Shown here: positions 22,501 to 31,123 of the stretch, piece by piece
How positions within the stretch are numbered: position 1 is the first letter of the stretch
How the letters are laid out: each line of letters opens with the position of its first letter
Assembly: GCA_009746045.1 (NCBI GenBank)
Contig: RPFO01000024.1
Coordinates: 5,001-69,000, forward strand
Source: Mesostigma viride
Taxonomy: Eukaryota; Streptophyta; Mesostigmatophyceae; Mesostigmatales; Mesostigmataceae
DNA length: 64,000 nucleotides
Direction: 5' to 3'
Notes under the pieces: model-generated
What the model saw: only the letters and a program-made list of their open reading frames with translations
Databases searched by the model: none
What the model was told of the DNA's origin: nothing
Translations under genes and position numbers: made by a program

Positions 22501-23929
22501 GCCACACGGGAGGGCAAGCGTGCGGCCACACGGGAGGGCAAGCGTGCGGCCACACGGGAGGGCAAGCGTGCGGCCACACGGGAGGGCAAGCGTGCACCTA
22601 CGTATACGGGCAGCCAGGGCAGGCAGCGGGGGTCCGCATGTTGGGTGGATGACTACGGCGCCTAACCATAACTCCTAACCGTGGCTCCTGACTGTGGAGC
22701 CTAACCATAACTCCTAACCGTGGCTCTCAACTGGCCTCCAAACCGTGGCTCACCTCCTTGGGCACAATGTAGAAGTCCTTGCGGAACTCTGGGTACTTGA
22801 CCTTGGCGTGGTCCACCATCACCATCTTGTCCGCCTTGGCCACCTTGGCCACTGCCTCCTCCTCCTCGGGTTCGCCTCCCTCGTCGCTCTCGTACCCCTC
22901 CCCCTCCGACTCCTCACCCGCGTCTACGCGCTGGCCCCGTCGTGACAATGGCGCCTTCTTGCTGCCCCCCGGTACCACCCCAGTAGCTCCCCCGCCACCC
23001 TCAGCTTCCTTTTTCACCGCCACGGTGGCCCCGTTGGCGCCCCCCGCGGCCTGGGACACGGCGGGTCCAGTGGGTGCGGATGATGCGGGAGCGCTCGCGG
23101 CCGGGGGGGCAGTGGAGGCAGCCCCGTTGGTGGCCCCACTCGCCCCGCTGGTCGCCTCGAGCCGCTTCACCTCCGGCAGCACCTGCGCCGCCATGAACGC
23201 GTCCAGCGGGTCCTCCTCGTCCTCGCCAGATGGTGGCGGCGGCTTCTTGCTCGCGTCATCCTCCTCGCTGTCGCTGCTGAGGAAGCCGATGCCGCGCCCA
23301 CGGCCATGCGCACGGCCGCGACCAGTCATCACGTTATCGTCGTCATCGTCGTCACTGACGGCCATGAGGGCCTTCCCTACCCGCTGCCCTGGCTTGCTCG
23401 CGGCCGGCTTGGCCTCGATCTCGCCCTCCTCCTTCTTCTCGTCCTTGACAGCTACAGGTGGAGTCGCCTGCTCCTGCATTTTCTTGAGCTGCTCTTGCCA
23501 CTGCAGAGCGCGCCGGCGCTTCTTCTCCGCTGCCTCTGCCGCCTTTGCACTCTCTGCTTCCACCTTCGCGCCCTCAACCTTCACCGCGGCCTCCTCGGTC
23601 TTCACCTTGGCACTGCTGGCTACCGCCTCTCGTGCTTGACGGAGTTCCTTCTCAGCGGCACTTTCCGTCTCGTTTTCCTCCTTGCTAGATTTTGAACGGC
23701 GGCTGTCGTCCTTTGTCTTTTCTTTGTCGTGACTCCTGCGTTTGGGGCTATCCTGGTCATCCCCTGAATTGTCCCCGTGCTTCCGCCTCCGCTCTTTGTC
23801 CCCATGCTTACTAGAATGTTTACTTCTTGCGCGCCGCCTGTCCTCCTCATCAGAGCTATCGCCCCTAGTTCGTTTCCGGTACTGTCGATTACTTCTAGAC
23901 CTGCGGTCATCGTCATCTGAAGAGGACAT
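5562..23929 (-). CDS. PRP5/DDX46-type DEAD-box splicing helicase, seven exons
   Basis: Exons (minus strand, 5' to 3'): 22754-23929, 21434-21613, 19919-20206, 11286-11540, 8074-8190, 7147-7340 and 5562-6590. All junctions are GT-AG and all introns are phase 0. The product has an RS/acidic N-terminus, a DPLD motif near residue 240, a Q motif, AKTGSGKT (about 467-474), APTREL, TPGRM, DEAD (about 580-583), [16 protein letters not shown], and a C-terminal domain like that of DDX46. PRP5 is an ATPase that remodels U2 snRNP at branch-site selection, and its DPLD motif is reported to contact U2 components. Four frame breaks, all in C/G homopolymers (7201-7206, 6093-6108, 6000-6005, 5583-5588), interrupt the frame in exons 6 and 7. 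Each fits a single-base miscount, so I treat the gene as functional but unproven. Five of six introns carry tandem arrays. Confidence 0.9.
6591..7146 (-). other. Helicase intron 6 (556 bp)
   Basis: Donor GTCAAG|GTGAGG, acceptor CCCGCAG|GACC. The only intron of the gene without a visible tandem array. Confidence 0.85.
7147..7340 (-). CDS. PRP5 helicase exon 6 (65 codons expected, one base short)
   Basis: Encodes motif IV (VLIFVHSQ) to motif V (ARGLDVK). Its length is 194 bp where 195 is needed. The frame breaks in the C6 run 7201-7206, between DFKGG and the expected ICNLLVATS. One more base restores both reading and phase 0. Confidence 0.88.
7554..7578. repeat. (TG)n microsatellite in intron 5
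   Basis: About twelve TG dinucleotides, (CA)n on the sense strand. Confidence 0.9.
7924..8073. repeat. 49-bp tandem repeat copying the exon 5/intron 5 junction, 3 copies
   Basis: Copies begin at 7924, 7973 and 8022, exactly 49 bp apart, and the true junction is at 8073/8074. On the minus strand each carries ATGGAGAAGGGGAAG followed by GTGGGTGGGACGGGG, that is, the last exon codons plus the donor. Each copy is therefore a plausible alternative 5' splice site. A decayed fourth copy lies near 7887-7920. Confidence 0.93.
8074..8190 (-). CDS. PRP5 helicase exon 5 (39 codons)
   Basis: Encodes the linker between the two RecA-like domains, [20 protein letters not shown] onward to GEWMEKGK, matching the DDX46 segment that starts VGGRSVV. 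Ends at GGGGAAG before GTGGGT. Confidence 0.9.
8385..10220. repeat. 26-bp minisatellite in helicase intron 4, about 70 copies
   Basis: Unit GTGCCACCGCGTGATATAAG plus AGATGG. Two positions are each two-state (GTGCC/GCGCC and GTGATA/GTGGTA), giving a four-letter variant code along the array. All three minus-strand frames are open, producing spurious frames of 665-789 codons. Every unit has TATAAG. Confidence 0.97.
10715..11285. repeat. 49-bp minisatellite next to the exon 4 donor, about 11.6 copies
   Basis: Unit GCTCACCCCCACGATGGCCA followed by CCCCACGCTCACGCCCCACC and TGTCGCCGC. Some units read CAACCCCACAATGG. The array touches the donor of exon 4, and each unit on the minus strand contains GACAG|GTGGGG and GGGTGAGCG, so it repeats donor-like sequences. 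Plus-strand frames of 214-350 codons here are by-products. Confidence 0.95.
11286..11540 (-). CDS. PRP5 helicase exon 4 (85 codons)
   Basis: Encodes motif Ib (TPGRM), DEAD box with flanks [17 protein letters not shown], and SAT (FSATFP), ending VEIQ before GTGAGG. Exact multiple of three. Confidence 0.92.
11561..11588. repeat. G28 homopolymer near the intron 3 acceptor
   Basis: Twenty-eight consecutive G on the plus strand, hence C28 on the transcribed-sense strand, about 20 bases before the CAG acceptor of exon 4. It can act as an extreme polypyrimidine tract and could form G-quadruplexes. The exact length is unreliable in sequence data. Confidence 0.85.
11812..19851. repeat. Giant 29-bp minisatellite in helicase intron 3, about 270 copies
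   Basis: Plus-strand unit is CATGAACAGGACGGCTGCGC followed by GCGATGGCC. Units vary mainly at one base: GGCCCAT, GGCACAT or GGCGCAT. Some carry a 9-bp extension (CATGATGGC), a GATTGCACAT variant, or the block ATGATGGAAATGAAC (about 13535, 14095, 14684). The minus strand has no stop in any frame, giving three overlapping spurious frames above 2700 codons. Confidence 0.97.
19919..20206 (-). CDS. PRP5 helicase exon 3 (96 codons)
   Basis: Encodes RecA-like domain 1 from [10 protein letters not shown] through motif I (AKTGSGKT), motif Ia (APTREL) and the GG motif, ending KRGVE before GTACGC. All spacings match DDX46. The same frame runs on, without a stop, deep into intron 3. Confidence 0.92.
20535..21012. 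repeat. 18-bp minisatellite in helicase intron 2, about 26 copies
   Basis: Unit AGTAGTACACATGGATAT with frequent ACAC/GCAC alternation and scattered single-base changes. The unit is AT-rich, unlike the GC-rich arrays in the other introns. Open frames on both strands are a by-product of the 18-bp period. Confidence 0.95.
21014..21349 (+). repeat. Dispersed repeat R1, copy 2, in helicase intron 2
   Basis: About 340 bp, from CAAGCGACAACCAGCGCAGG to AAAAGGTCTAGCTA, closely matching the copies at 4281-4636 (reverse) and 57751 onward. It includes the uninterrupted GGGGCCGGAAACAGCATG site where a hAT element sits in the 58-kb copy. It lies directly after the 18-bp array. No coding potential. Confidence 0.85.
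21434..21613 (-). CDS. PRP5 helicase exon 2 (60 codons)
   Basis: Begins [20 protein letters not shown] and ends PMPIQSQ, which contains the Q motif that reads adenine in DEAD-box proteins. It lines up without gaps with the segment of DDX46 just before motif I. Confidence 0.9.
21614..22753 (-). other. Helicase intron 1 (1140 bp)
   Basis: Donor GAG|GTGAGC, acceptor TACAG|ATTGCC. Holds the 24-bp tandem array at 22209-22596 and otherwise unremarkable GC-rich sequence. Confidence 0.85.
22209..22596. repeat. 24-bp minisatellite in helicase intron 1, about 16 copies
   Basis: Unit GGAGGGCAAGCGTGCGGCCA plus CACG, nearly perfect. Two units differ by CGTGCACC in place of CGTGCGGCC. Because 24 is a multiple of three, several frames on both strands stay open. 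These frames are shadows, not genes. Confidence 0.95.
22754..23929 (-). CDS. PRP5 helicase exon 1 (392 codons)
   Basis: Begins at the ATG whose complement is 23927-23929 and ends at GAG before GTGAGC. It encodes the non-catalytic N-terminus: Ser/Arg/Asp-rich to about residue 85, a Lys/Glu/Ala-rich probable coiled coil (90-155), a [11 protein letters not shown] patch (203-213), the acidic DPLDAFM segment (240-246), a Gly/Ala/Thr-rich linker, and the pre-core motif [15 protein letters not shown] shared with DDX46. Confidence 0.88.
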
Positions 23930-24933
23930 GATGAAAACACATGCACGTCACTTATCCCGCCTCTCGTGCACTTATAAACCTCGTGCCAAAGTTAACCAAA
24001 TTCTATGGACCAGCCAGTGCGCATTCTCTGCAGGCGGTAATTTCTCGAGTTTCCGATTTGCTAGAAACGCGGCCGATCGGTTACCCAACAGCCAGCACCA
24101 ATGAAATGAAGTAGTCTAATTACAAGGCGGTTGCCATCATTTATTAGTGAAGGCCGTCATTTATTAGTGAAGGCTGTATGCCTATATCTGCGCTCGCCAT
24201 TCCTTCGGGTGTTCGCAATGCAATTGTGGTGGAATGTTTCTGCTTGCTGCGCCCAATTTGTCCGTATCACGCTTCCGTAATTTATCCGAGTACTCATTCA
24301 GAAGGCGTGGGTATGCATGTTCACATCAGCTCCTATCTACAGTGCTGTAAGCGGAACCACCCACACATACAAATTCAACGCATCGAGAAACGGTTTTACT
24401 GTACTGTACAAGAAGCGAGTCCAAAGCCCGCGGAAAGCTGCGCCAAGCTGGCACCCAGAGCCAACCAGCCTGGGGGACGGGGCAGCGCATCGATTGGCAT
24501 GAGTGGCATCGTGCGGAAATGCAACGTATGTCATACGTACGTATGCGCTGCCAGCTAGGTTAAGCTGGTTATGAAGCCCGTAAGGCAGCCACTGTTGTAA
24601 CGTGCCTCAACATATCATTGCATTAGCCCCATAGGATTGGGTATCATTTTCATTAAAAGTACTTTTGCAAGGTTCAATGGCGGCAATTTTTCTCCACGGT
24701 TTGTGCCAGGCAGTTTCATGCAGTATGGCCACCGCCAAGTCTCCCATTTCGGCATACCAGGTTGGTAAAGATGGCTAAACGAGCGCATGAGCCACGATGC
24801 CTCGAGGAACCACCCGATGGCGGCCATTGCTGTGCAGATGCTTCTCTGGATCTTTCGATGCTTGGTTTCTATAAGGATTGCAAATTTTGTTACTCACCTG
24901 CGTGAATTTGTATGAGGCAACGACAACGATACC
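23930..24933. other. Divergent intergenic region between helicase and UPF0426 gene
   Basis: About 1 kb between two divergently read genes, presumably holding both promoters. A short direct repeat (CATTTATTAGTGAAGGC, twice at about 24138-24175) is visible. No gene is recognised. Confidence 0.5.
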
Positions 24934-25302
24934 ATGGATAATAATTCCGTTTGGATGGCCTTGTTTTCATCACGATTGCAGGGCCGGCGGGATATGAAGC
25001 CATTTTCGCCATTTAAATCGCGCGTATCTTCCCGTCATATGCAATTTAGAGATCGCCGCGTTCCCCGACGGGTTCAAGCAAGCTGCCTATTCGACGATGA
25101 ACCAGTTATCAGGGACGCTCTTAAAGAGCCGATTGCGTTTGCTGGAGGCGTACTGGCTGGTTTGCTGAAGCTTAACCTAGACGAGGATCCCTTGCGGGAG
25201 TGGATTGACACAACAACAAAGAAGGCGGGCGTTGCTGAGGAGCTACAAGCAAAGGACGCACAGGATGACGACGACGGGCCCGTAGATATCACCATCGACT
25301 GA
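24934..25302 (+). CDS. UPF0426-type chloroplast protein
   Basis: Single-exon frame of 122 codons. Residues 1-50 are basic, Ser-rich and poor in acids, as in a chloroplast transit peptide. The mature part has LKEPIAFAGGVLAGLLKLNL and DEDPLREWI, the hallmark stretch of the UPF0426 family of small plastid proteins in plants and algae, whose biochemical role is not established. It ends in an acidic tail (DAQDDDDGPVDITID). The first ATG at 24934 is taken; an internal Met near residue 21 is a possible alternative. Confidence 0.75.
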   Translation: MDNNSVWMALFSSRLQGRRDMKPFSPFKSRVSSRHMQFRDRRVPRRVQASCLFDDEPVIRDALKEPIAFAGGVLAGLLKLNLDEDPLREWIDTTTKKAGVAEELQAKDAQDDDDGPVDITID

Positions 25303-25937
25303 TCAGCTATCATGGGGCTTCGTCTACAGAGTTATCACCGTGGTCCTTCCTGCAGCATGTGATCCTCCAGCCTTTCTTGTTCACTTCACTGCCGGCTGTG
25401 CTGCCACAGGCTACCTGTAGGTGCTGCTGAAATTAGAAAAGTGCAAGGTTGCTTTGGCAAGCGCATGGCCTAGGAGACATCAGCTCAACCGTTAAATTGT
25501 CAAGCGCATGGCCAAGGAGACAATCAGCGCAACCGTTAAATCGTGAGGACCTTAACTACAGGAAGCTAGCTATCCATCATCCATGCCATCTATCCTTCAG
25601 TTCAATGGAGGTGAGACCGATATGAGGATGGCTGATGCTTAGATGGGGTCTTGAAGACCAATCAGTGCCAGGAACAAAAGTTAACAAAGTTGCATGTACA
25701 TCAGTGCTGCATGTAAATATCTTTGTGCGAGTACAGCCGTGTTCAAAGGAATAGCACCACCTGTGTTTACATGTGTACATGAAGAGTGACGTCGGATTAA
25801 AATATGTGAATTAAATTATAACACGACTCTGTTGGGAGATCATGTGGCACGTATTCCTTGTTGGATGGATGGAGGTGGGCGGAGCCGCGAAACCTAACTA
25901 AGCTAACTCTAAGCTAATCTAGAAAATCCTAACTACT
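25303..25937. other. Intergenic, one short tandem duplication
   Basis: Contains a roughly 43-bp imperfect tandem duplication (25458-25500 and 25501-25544) starting CAAGCGCATGGCC. Otherwise nothing recognised. Confidence 0.5.
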
Positions 25938-26160
25938 CTACTCAGCAGAGCGCCCCTTCCTCCTGGTGGGGGGGGGCTTGCCCACAGGGGCTGGCGCGTG
26001 TGAGCCTGCATGGACAATTGTCTGCCACCTCTTCTTGTTCTGCATAGCAGTCCAAGCGTGAGAGAGGGAGGAAATGCGGTGTTCGAACTTAGCTGGGACC
26101 ACTAGGTCGGCCGGCAACTGCTGTGTATAGTTCATGGCAAATTTACCCATCTTACTAGGA
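25938..26160 (-). pseudogene. LINE ORF C-terminal fragment, minus strand
   Basis: Encodes NYTQQLPADLVVPAKFEHRI, AWTAMQNKKRWQTIV and VGKPPPTRRKGR before a stop. The same modules recur on the plus strand at 27430-27553, 27702-27826 and 50752-50800 next to LINE-type tails, so I read it as the degraded end of a non-LTR retrotransposon protein. Confidence 0.5.
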
Positions 26161-26168
26161 TCGATGGG

Positions 26169-26520
26169 CCCCCAGCGGCTTGGCCAGCCACGGCGGCATA
26201 TTTTGACCTGGCCTGGCCCCAAGGACATCCCCAAAAGGGTAGGGAAAATGCCACGAACTACACCCAGATGTTGCTGGCCGACCTACTAGTGGTCCCAGCC
26301 CAGTTTGAACACCGCATCCACTCTCTCGCATCCCAGCCAGGTCGACACCGCCCTTGGTCTGGCGTCCCCAGCGGCTCGGCCAACCAGGGCGGCATATTTT
26401 GACCTGGCCTGGCCCCAAGAACATTCCTAAAAGGGTAGGGAAACATGCCATGACCTATACCCAGATGTTGCTGGCCGACCTAGTGGTCCCAGCCCAGTTT
26501 GAATACCGCATCCCCTCTCT
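26169..26520 (+). repeat. Two tandem degenerate LINE-protein segments
   Basis: Two copies (about 26169-26338 and 26366-26520), each with CGGCATATTTTGACCTGG and ACCCAGATGTTGCTGGCCGA. In the plus frame they read NYTQMLLADL and VPAQFEHRI, homologous to the minus-strand fragment just left, so the two sets face each other. Confidence 0.55.
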
Positions 26521-26610
26521 GTGGTGAGCTGGACATGTCGGCTGTCCGCCTCCCCCGCGCGCGGGAGAAGGCTGGCCCGGCACCCGTGCTCCTCACCTTT
26601 AATTAAGTAC

Positions 26611-26853
26611 ATGGCGGACAAGCTGTCGTTCCTTAAATGCCGCAAGAAGCTCTCGGAGACTCGCTTCACGCTGGACGACGACTTGACCCTGGCCCAGCAA
26701 CAGCGGCGACGCGAGCTATGGCCGACCTACCTTCAGCTCCGGCAGAGCGCACGGGGGAAGCCGGTATACTGGAGGGGGGCGGTCATCCACGTTGACCACA
26801 AGCCCTGGCAGCCCCCTCCTGCAACCTCAGACGTTAGGAATATATACCAGTAG
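26611..26853 (+). pseudogene. LINE ORF1-like C-terminal fragment
   Basis: Encodes FTLDDDLTLAQQQRRRELWP and KPVYWRGAVIHVDHKPW. This is the C-terminal domain of L1-type ORF1 RNA-binding proteins as found in green-lineage LINEs, and it is closely similar to the minus-strand ORF1 at 45482-46700. The start is arbitrary; upstream sequence is degraded. Confidence 0.6.
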
Positions 26854-26929
26854 TGTAGATTAGTCAGGCTTAGCCTAGCATGTGGCCCACGCGCATGTGC
26901 GCCCCTAATGGCCCCCATGGATGCTGCCT

Positions 26930-27826
26930 TCAGCATTTAGCCAAGCCATGTCTATAACGGGACCTCCCGTGGATGTTGCATTAAGAATTTAGCCATGCTA
27001 TGCCTGGTGCACCTAGAGCAGGGGTAGCTTACATTCCCACCCTTGCATGAAGTAGCCTAGAATGTATTAAAAGCCATATGCCCCTTCTCAGGGATATGTG
27101 CTACATTGACTCCCAACGGAGTGATGTTGATAATTAATTAATTAATGCCTATGCAGAGAGATGCTCTCTGTTGAGAAGCCATGCCCTAGCTCTTGTATAG
27201 CCATGATGATCTTTCTCCCCCGTGCCGGGATCCCCTTAGTTGGGTTGAACCCGAGACAGCATGGTGGTGCCGGTGCCCTTGAGGCACCTAGAGCAAGTGT
27301 TGCTTACATTCCACTCTTGCAGGAAGTAGCCCAGAATGTATTAAAAGCCGTATGCCCCTTCTCCGGGATATGTGCTACATGTACTCCCAACGGAGTTATG
27401 TTTCTAATTAATTAATTAATCCCCTCTCTCTCCCTTCTTTGGACTGCCATGCAGGACAAGAAGCGGTGGCAGAAGATTGTCAAGGCTCACACGCCAGCCC
27501 CTGCTGTGGGCAAGCCGCCTCCCCCCAAGAGGAGGAGCCGTTTTGATGAGTAGCGTAGATAGGCTTTTCTAGACTAGATAGCTCAGAGTTAGGTTAGTTC
27601 GATTACGCGACTTCCTCCACTCCACCCATCCATCCTGGAATATGTGCTACATGATCTACCAACGGAGGCATGTTATAATTTAATTTAATTTAATTTAATC
27701 CACTCTCTCTCCCTTCTTTGGACTGCCATGCAGAACAAGACGCGGTGGCAGAAGATTGTCAAGGCTCACACGCCAGCCCCTGTGGGCAAGCCACCTACCC
27801 CCAAGCGGAGGAGGCGTTTTGATTAG
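26930..27826 (+). mobile_element. Cluster of truncated LINE 3' ends
   Basis: Three 3' tails (27099-27148, 27364-27421, 27643-27700), each with ATGTGCTACAT, a CTCCCAACGGAG-type hairpin and a TTAA or AATTT microsatellite. Between and after them lie two copies of a protein end reading KKRWQKIVKAHTPAP (27430-27553) and TRWQKIVKAHTPAP (27702-27826). They appear to be successive 5'-truncated insertions of one family. Confidence 0.65.
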
Positions 27827-28106
27827 TAGTGTAGTTAGGATTTTCTAGACTAGATAGCTTAGAGCTAGGTTCGGTCGATTACGCGGCTTCCTCCACTCCA
27901 CCATCCATGGGGGTCCCATTATTATGCCATATGTGAGCATGGCATAACAAGGAGCGTGGGCAAGTTATCTGATCATAGCCAGGACGTAGCATGGCTGTAC
28001 GTACAAGGACTAAGCTAAGGCTAAGGCTGGTTGTGTACCGTGCGTTAGCGGTGCACGTGACTAGGTATGGTGGCACAGCTAGGCAAACATTCTAAGCATG
28101 GCTGCC

Positions 28107-28111
28107 ATAGC
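28107..28111. repeat. 5-bp target duplication of the Copia-like element (left)
   Basis: ATAGC, repeated at 45429-45433 just outside the right LTR. Confidence 0.8.
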
Positions 28112-28807
28112 AGTTAACGCCAAGCGCATTGGCGTGATCCTGATTCGGCATTTCTCTGCGATTCCAGCGGCACCGGAACGAGTTCATTCCGACAAGTATC
28201 AAGAAAGTTATGGCGTTCCGACTTCCCGGTCGCGCGCGAGCGCGAGCCGGCTGTTCTTCTAAGTCGGACGTGAATATTTGCCGACGACATATGGGGTCGA
28301 CAGTAATTCCTGGGCTGACAGGAATTAGGTGCTGTACCTACGACGGTATTGGATTAATACGTCGTACGCAGGAAATAGGAACCTTAAACTGTGGTCTGTT
28401 GGTACCGCAGGCCTAGTCCTGGACTTCTAGGTGCAGATGCAATAATCACTGTGGTGACTGTACTCTGTGGTCACTGTGCCTGTATGGCAGACCTACTGTA
28501 TAGGAACTGGGCGCTGTACAGGTAGTGAATACTGTACCGGGGTGTTATTACTGAGCATACCTCTAGGCTGCTCAGGACTAGCAAGCACAGTGCACAAGTA
28601 TATAAACAATAGGCCAGTGCCATTTGGGCATCTCTTGCGAGCCCGCCTCACGTGTTGTGCCTTGACTTGGCAAGCGCGTGTACAAGCCTCAAGTGTGTGA
28701 GCGCTGTAACATTATCCAATTTTAACAAAGCTCCGTTTCCAACCATATTCACACATTGCTGCATTGCAACCATATCCTTCACATTGCGTTTGCTAGGAAC
28801 GTTAACT
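28112..28807 (+). repeat. Copia-like 5' LTR
   Basis: 696 bp, starts AGTTAACGCCAAGCGC and ends AGGAACGTTAACT. The ends form an 8-bp inverted repeat. A TATA box (TATATAAA) lies at about 28599-28606. Confidence 0.92.
28599..28606 (+). promoter_or_regulatory. Putative TATA box of the Copia-like LTR
   Basis: TATATAAA about 200 bp from the LTR end, conserved in the right LTR at about 45217-45224. The position fits the U3/R boundary. Inference from sequence only. Confidence 0.5.
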
Positions 28808-28847
28808 CAAATTACAACCAGTCTCAGCGGAACGGCCAGGAGGGTCG

Positions 28848-29830
28848 TTGCCGGTTGCGGTGTGCAGCGTTGACGACGCGAGGAGCTCGTCCGGTGGTGA
28901 ATGGTGCAGGAAGAACAACGGCAGCAGGATTTCCGTTTTCGGCAGTCTGCTGGGGGTTCAATTTCGCCTGAATTGCGTCGTGTCGTTCGGGATCTATCTT
29001 TATTGCTTGCAGATCGTCTGCCTGCATGTTAATCGCAGCTTCGTGCAATTCGTCGACGACCAGGTCGAAGATTGGGAGCGAATTCTGCGGCACGTACAAA
29101 CCATCGTCATTCCGGAGTACCGGAGCATCGACGACATCGAGCAGGAGCTTCACGGTTTGGTCGGCATCCAGACGGTGATTACAGCAGTAGCTGAGCGAGT
29201 GCGTGCGGAGTTGGCGGCAAGGCGAGGCGAGATTGCGGAGGCAGCTGGTGCAGTGCGACACGAGTTTGTACCGACAGCAGCGGGTGCGGGTGTACCACGT
29301 ACTTTCGCAGGCGTCATCGGCGACGAGGGTGTTGCAGCGGGGCCAGTTAGGCGTGAACGACGCGGAGCGCGGAGCACTACAGGCGGCTTGCAGAGGTCGG
29401 GGCGACAGCGGAAGCCATCACCGGAGGACAGCGCGCGGCAAGAGTCGGCAGGTTTCCGGAGCGAGCAAGGGTTCCTTTTCAGGAACTGCCCCAACCCCTT
29501 CGCGTTCGTGTGACGCGTTGGGAAGAGTTTGCACCTCTTGGGTACGATAGTGACCTTGAGGTGGGAGCAGGGGGCGTCGCTGGGCTAGGCGACGAGGCAC
29601 TGGGCGACCACGAGGTGCCAAGATACAATCCGCGGGGTGCCAACGACGGGTTGTCACCTGCGGTCTACTATACCAACGGTGACGATTCAGTCATCGCGGG
29701 CCGACAGCGGGTCGACGACGGCGCAGCGGGGAGCAGGGTGCCAGAGCTGATTGTGGTGAGCGACAGCGACAGCGACAGCGACAAGGAGAACCAGGACGCG
29801 CCTGGGGCCAGCTGTGGTGGTCTTGCCTGA
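28848..29830 (+). CDS. Leader ORF of the Copia-like element (frameshifted), unknown
   Basis: Frame 28848-29513 looks coding in its later part (DDQVEDWERILRHVQTIVIP, RSIDDIEQEL). Coding character then continues in another frame, including WEEFAPLGYDSDLEVGAG, to the stop at 29828-29830 after VSDSDSDSDKENQD. One indel near 29450 would join them, giving roughly 300 residues between LTR and gag. It could be an extra N-terminal gag segment or an accessory protein. I recognise no domain. The true start is unclear. Confidence 0.4.
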
Positions 29831-29932
29831 GTGGTAACACTTGGCACTTTCCTTTCTTGTTCAGTAGCTTATATTGCTTTAATTGCTGCTTGGCCACTTG
29901 GCTGGCTGTAGCAGATCTGAACAGAGGCCATC

Positions 29933-31123
29933 ATGGATGATGGAGCTACTATCAACCAACAAGCGGGCTTTATGGGCTTCGCGCGGCGCGGCGCTGGGAT
30001 GGATGGACGAGATGGACGCGATGGACGCGGTGGACGCGATGGACGCGGGGACGGCCAGGCGCTGGGAGACCAGGCTGCGGGGCCAGATGATCAGAGCCAA
30101 GGATCGCAGGGCGGTCAGAACGCGCCAGCCGCAGATCAAGCGGCACCTAAGCGACCGACCGTGGCTGAAGGGTACGCGGTGCTAGGCCAGTTTCAGTCCA
30201 TCAAGGACAATTGGCAGCCCCGGGATGCTGAGAGGATGTTAGAGGACATGAACTTGTTCACGGAGATATACACCGGTGACAAGCTTCGCATCCTGGCGTC
30301 TAGTGCCTACATAAGGCAGTCGGCAAGGCGGCTGTTCAAGTTTGTTCGGGAGCGGCACGCGGCGGGGGACACCTGGGCGGCGTTTATGACGCGACTCAGG
30401 TCGTTCCTGAGTGACAAGAGGACCATAGATGGGTCCCACCTGAAGCAAGAATACCTGGACTACAAGCCCATCAAGGGGCAGCTAGTGGTCCACGCCTTTG
30501 AAGACTTCGTCAAGCTGAGGGAGGACGCCATGGCCAAGGGCTTCTTCGTCGCAGATCGGATGGCCATGGGCGACTTTCTCAAGTCGCTGCAGCTGGATCC
30601 GGTCACCATGGATAATGTGACCATCCACATGCGACAGGTCCATGGCTGGGCAGCCATGACGGACCAGTTGTATGAGTGTTTCAGCGGCAAGTACGTGGGT
30701 GGTAAGCGCCCTCGTCAGGGTGATGAGGAGGCCACTGAACCCACGGTTAAGTCCATGAGGGGATCGGGCCACGGGGGCCCAGCGCCCTCGAGAGGGCCTG
30801 AGACCTCTTCAAGGGGTCGAGGAAGGTCCAGGAGGGGGCGTGACAGAAGGGCTGGACGGGGGACCCCGCCGAAGTCGGGACATCCACAGTCCCAGTTTGA
30901 CTTCAAGAGGGTGGGTGGTCCTCCCAAGGCTGGGCCCAGCAGTGGGACCTCACGGGACATCAGTCAGGTGGAATGTTATTTCTGCCAGGGGAAGGGTCAC
31001 TTCAGGAATGAGTGTCCCTCGTACCTGAGGCAGGAAGGTCAGAGCAAGCCAGCTCAGGGTGGCAGCAAGGACAAGGCTGGTCCATCCCAGGATAAGGGCA
31101 AGGGCAAGGCTGCTGATCATTGA
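29933..31123 (+). CDS. Copia-like gag with CCHC zinc knuckle
   Basis: 396 codons. A Gly/Arg/Asp-rich N-terminus with repeated DGRDG is followed by a helical capsid-like region (about residues 80-260), then an Arg/Gly-rich segment and the zinc knuckle CYFCQGKGHFRNECP near residue 347, typical of gag nucleocapsids that bind element RNA. Ends at TGA (31121-31123) followed by CTT. The same frame continues after this single stop into pol, so stop-codon readthrough is a plausible way to make the fusion. Confidence 0.85.
   Translation: MDDGATINQQAGFMGFARRGAGMDGRDGRDGRGGRDGRGDGQALGDQAAGPDDQSQGSQGGQNAPAADQAAPKRPTVAEGYAVLGQFQSIKDNWQPRDAERMLEDMNLFTEIYTGDKLRILASSAYIRQSARRLFKFVRERHAAGDTWAAFMTRLRSFLSDKRTIDGSHLKQEYLDYKPIKGQLVVHAFEDFVKLREDAMAKGFFVADRMAMGDFLKSLQLDPVTMDNVTIHMRQVHGWAAMTDQLYECFSGKYVGGKRPRQGDEEATEPTVKSMRGSGHGGPAPSRGPETSSRGRGRSRRGRDRRAGRGTPPKSGHPQSQFDFKRVGGPPKAGPSSGTSRDISQVECYFCQGKGHFRNECPSYLRQEGQSKPAQGGSKDKAGPSQDKGKGKAADH

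Noticed and set aside
8385..22596. CRISPR-like regular repeats
   Set aside because: The units are contiguous with no unique spacers, lie in introns of a eukaryotic gene, and have no cas genes nearby.
22076..22678. Frames of 135-173 codons on both strands in helicase intron 1
   Set aside because: A 24-bp repeat without stops keeps several frames open on both strands, and the region lies inside an intron.
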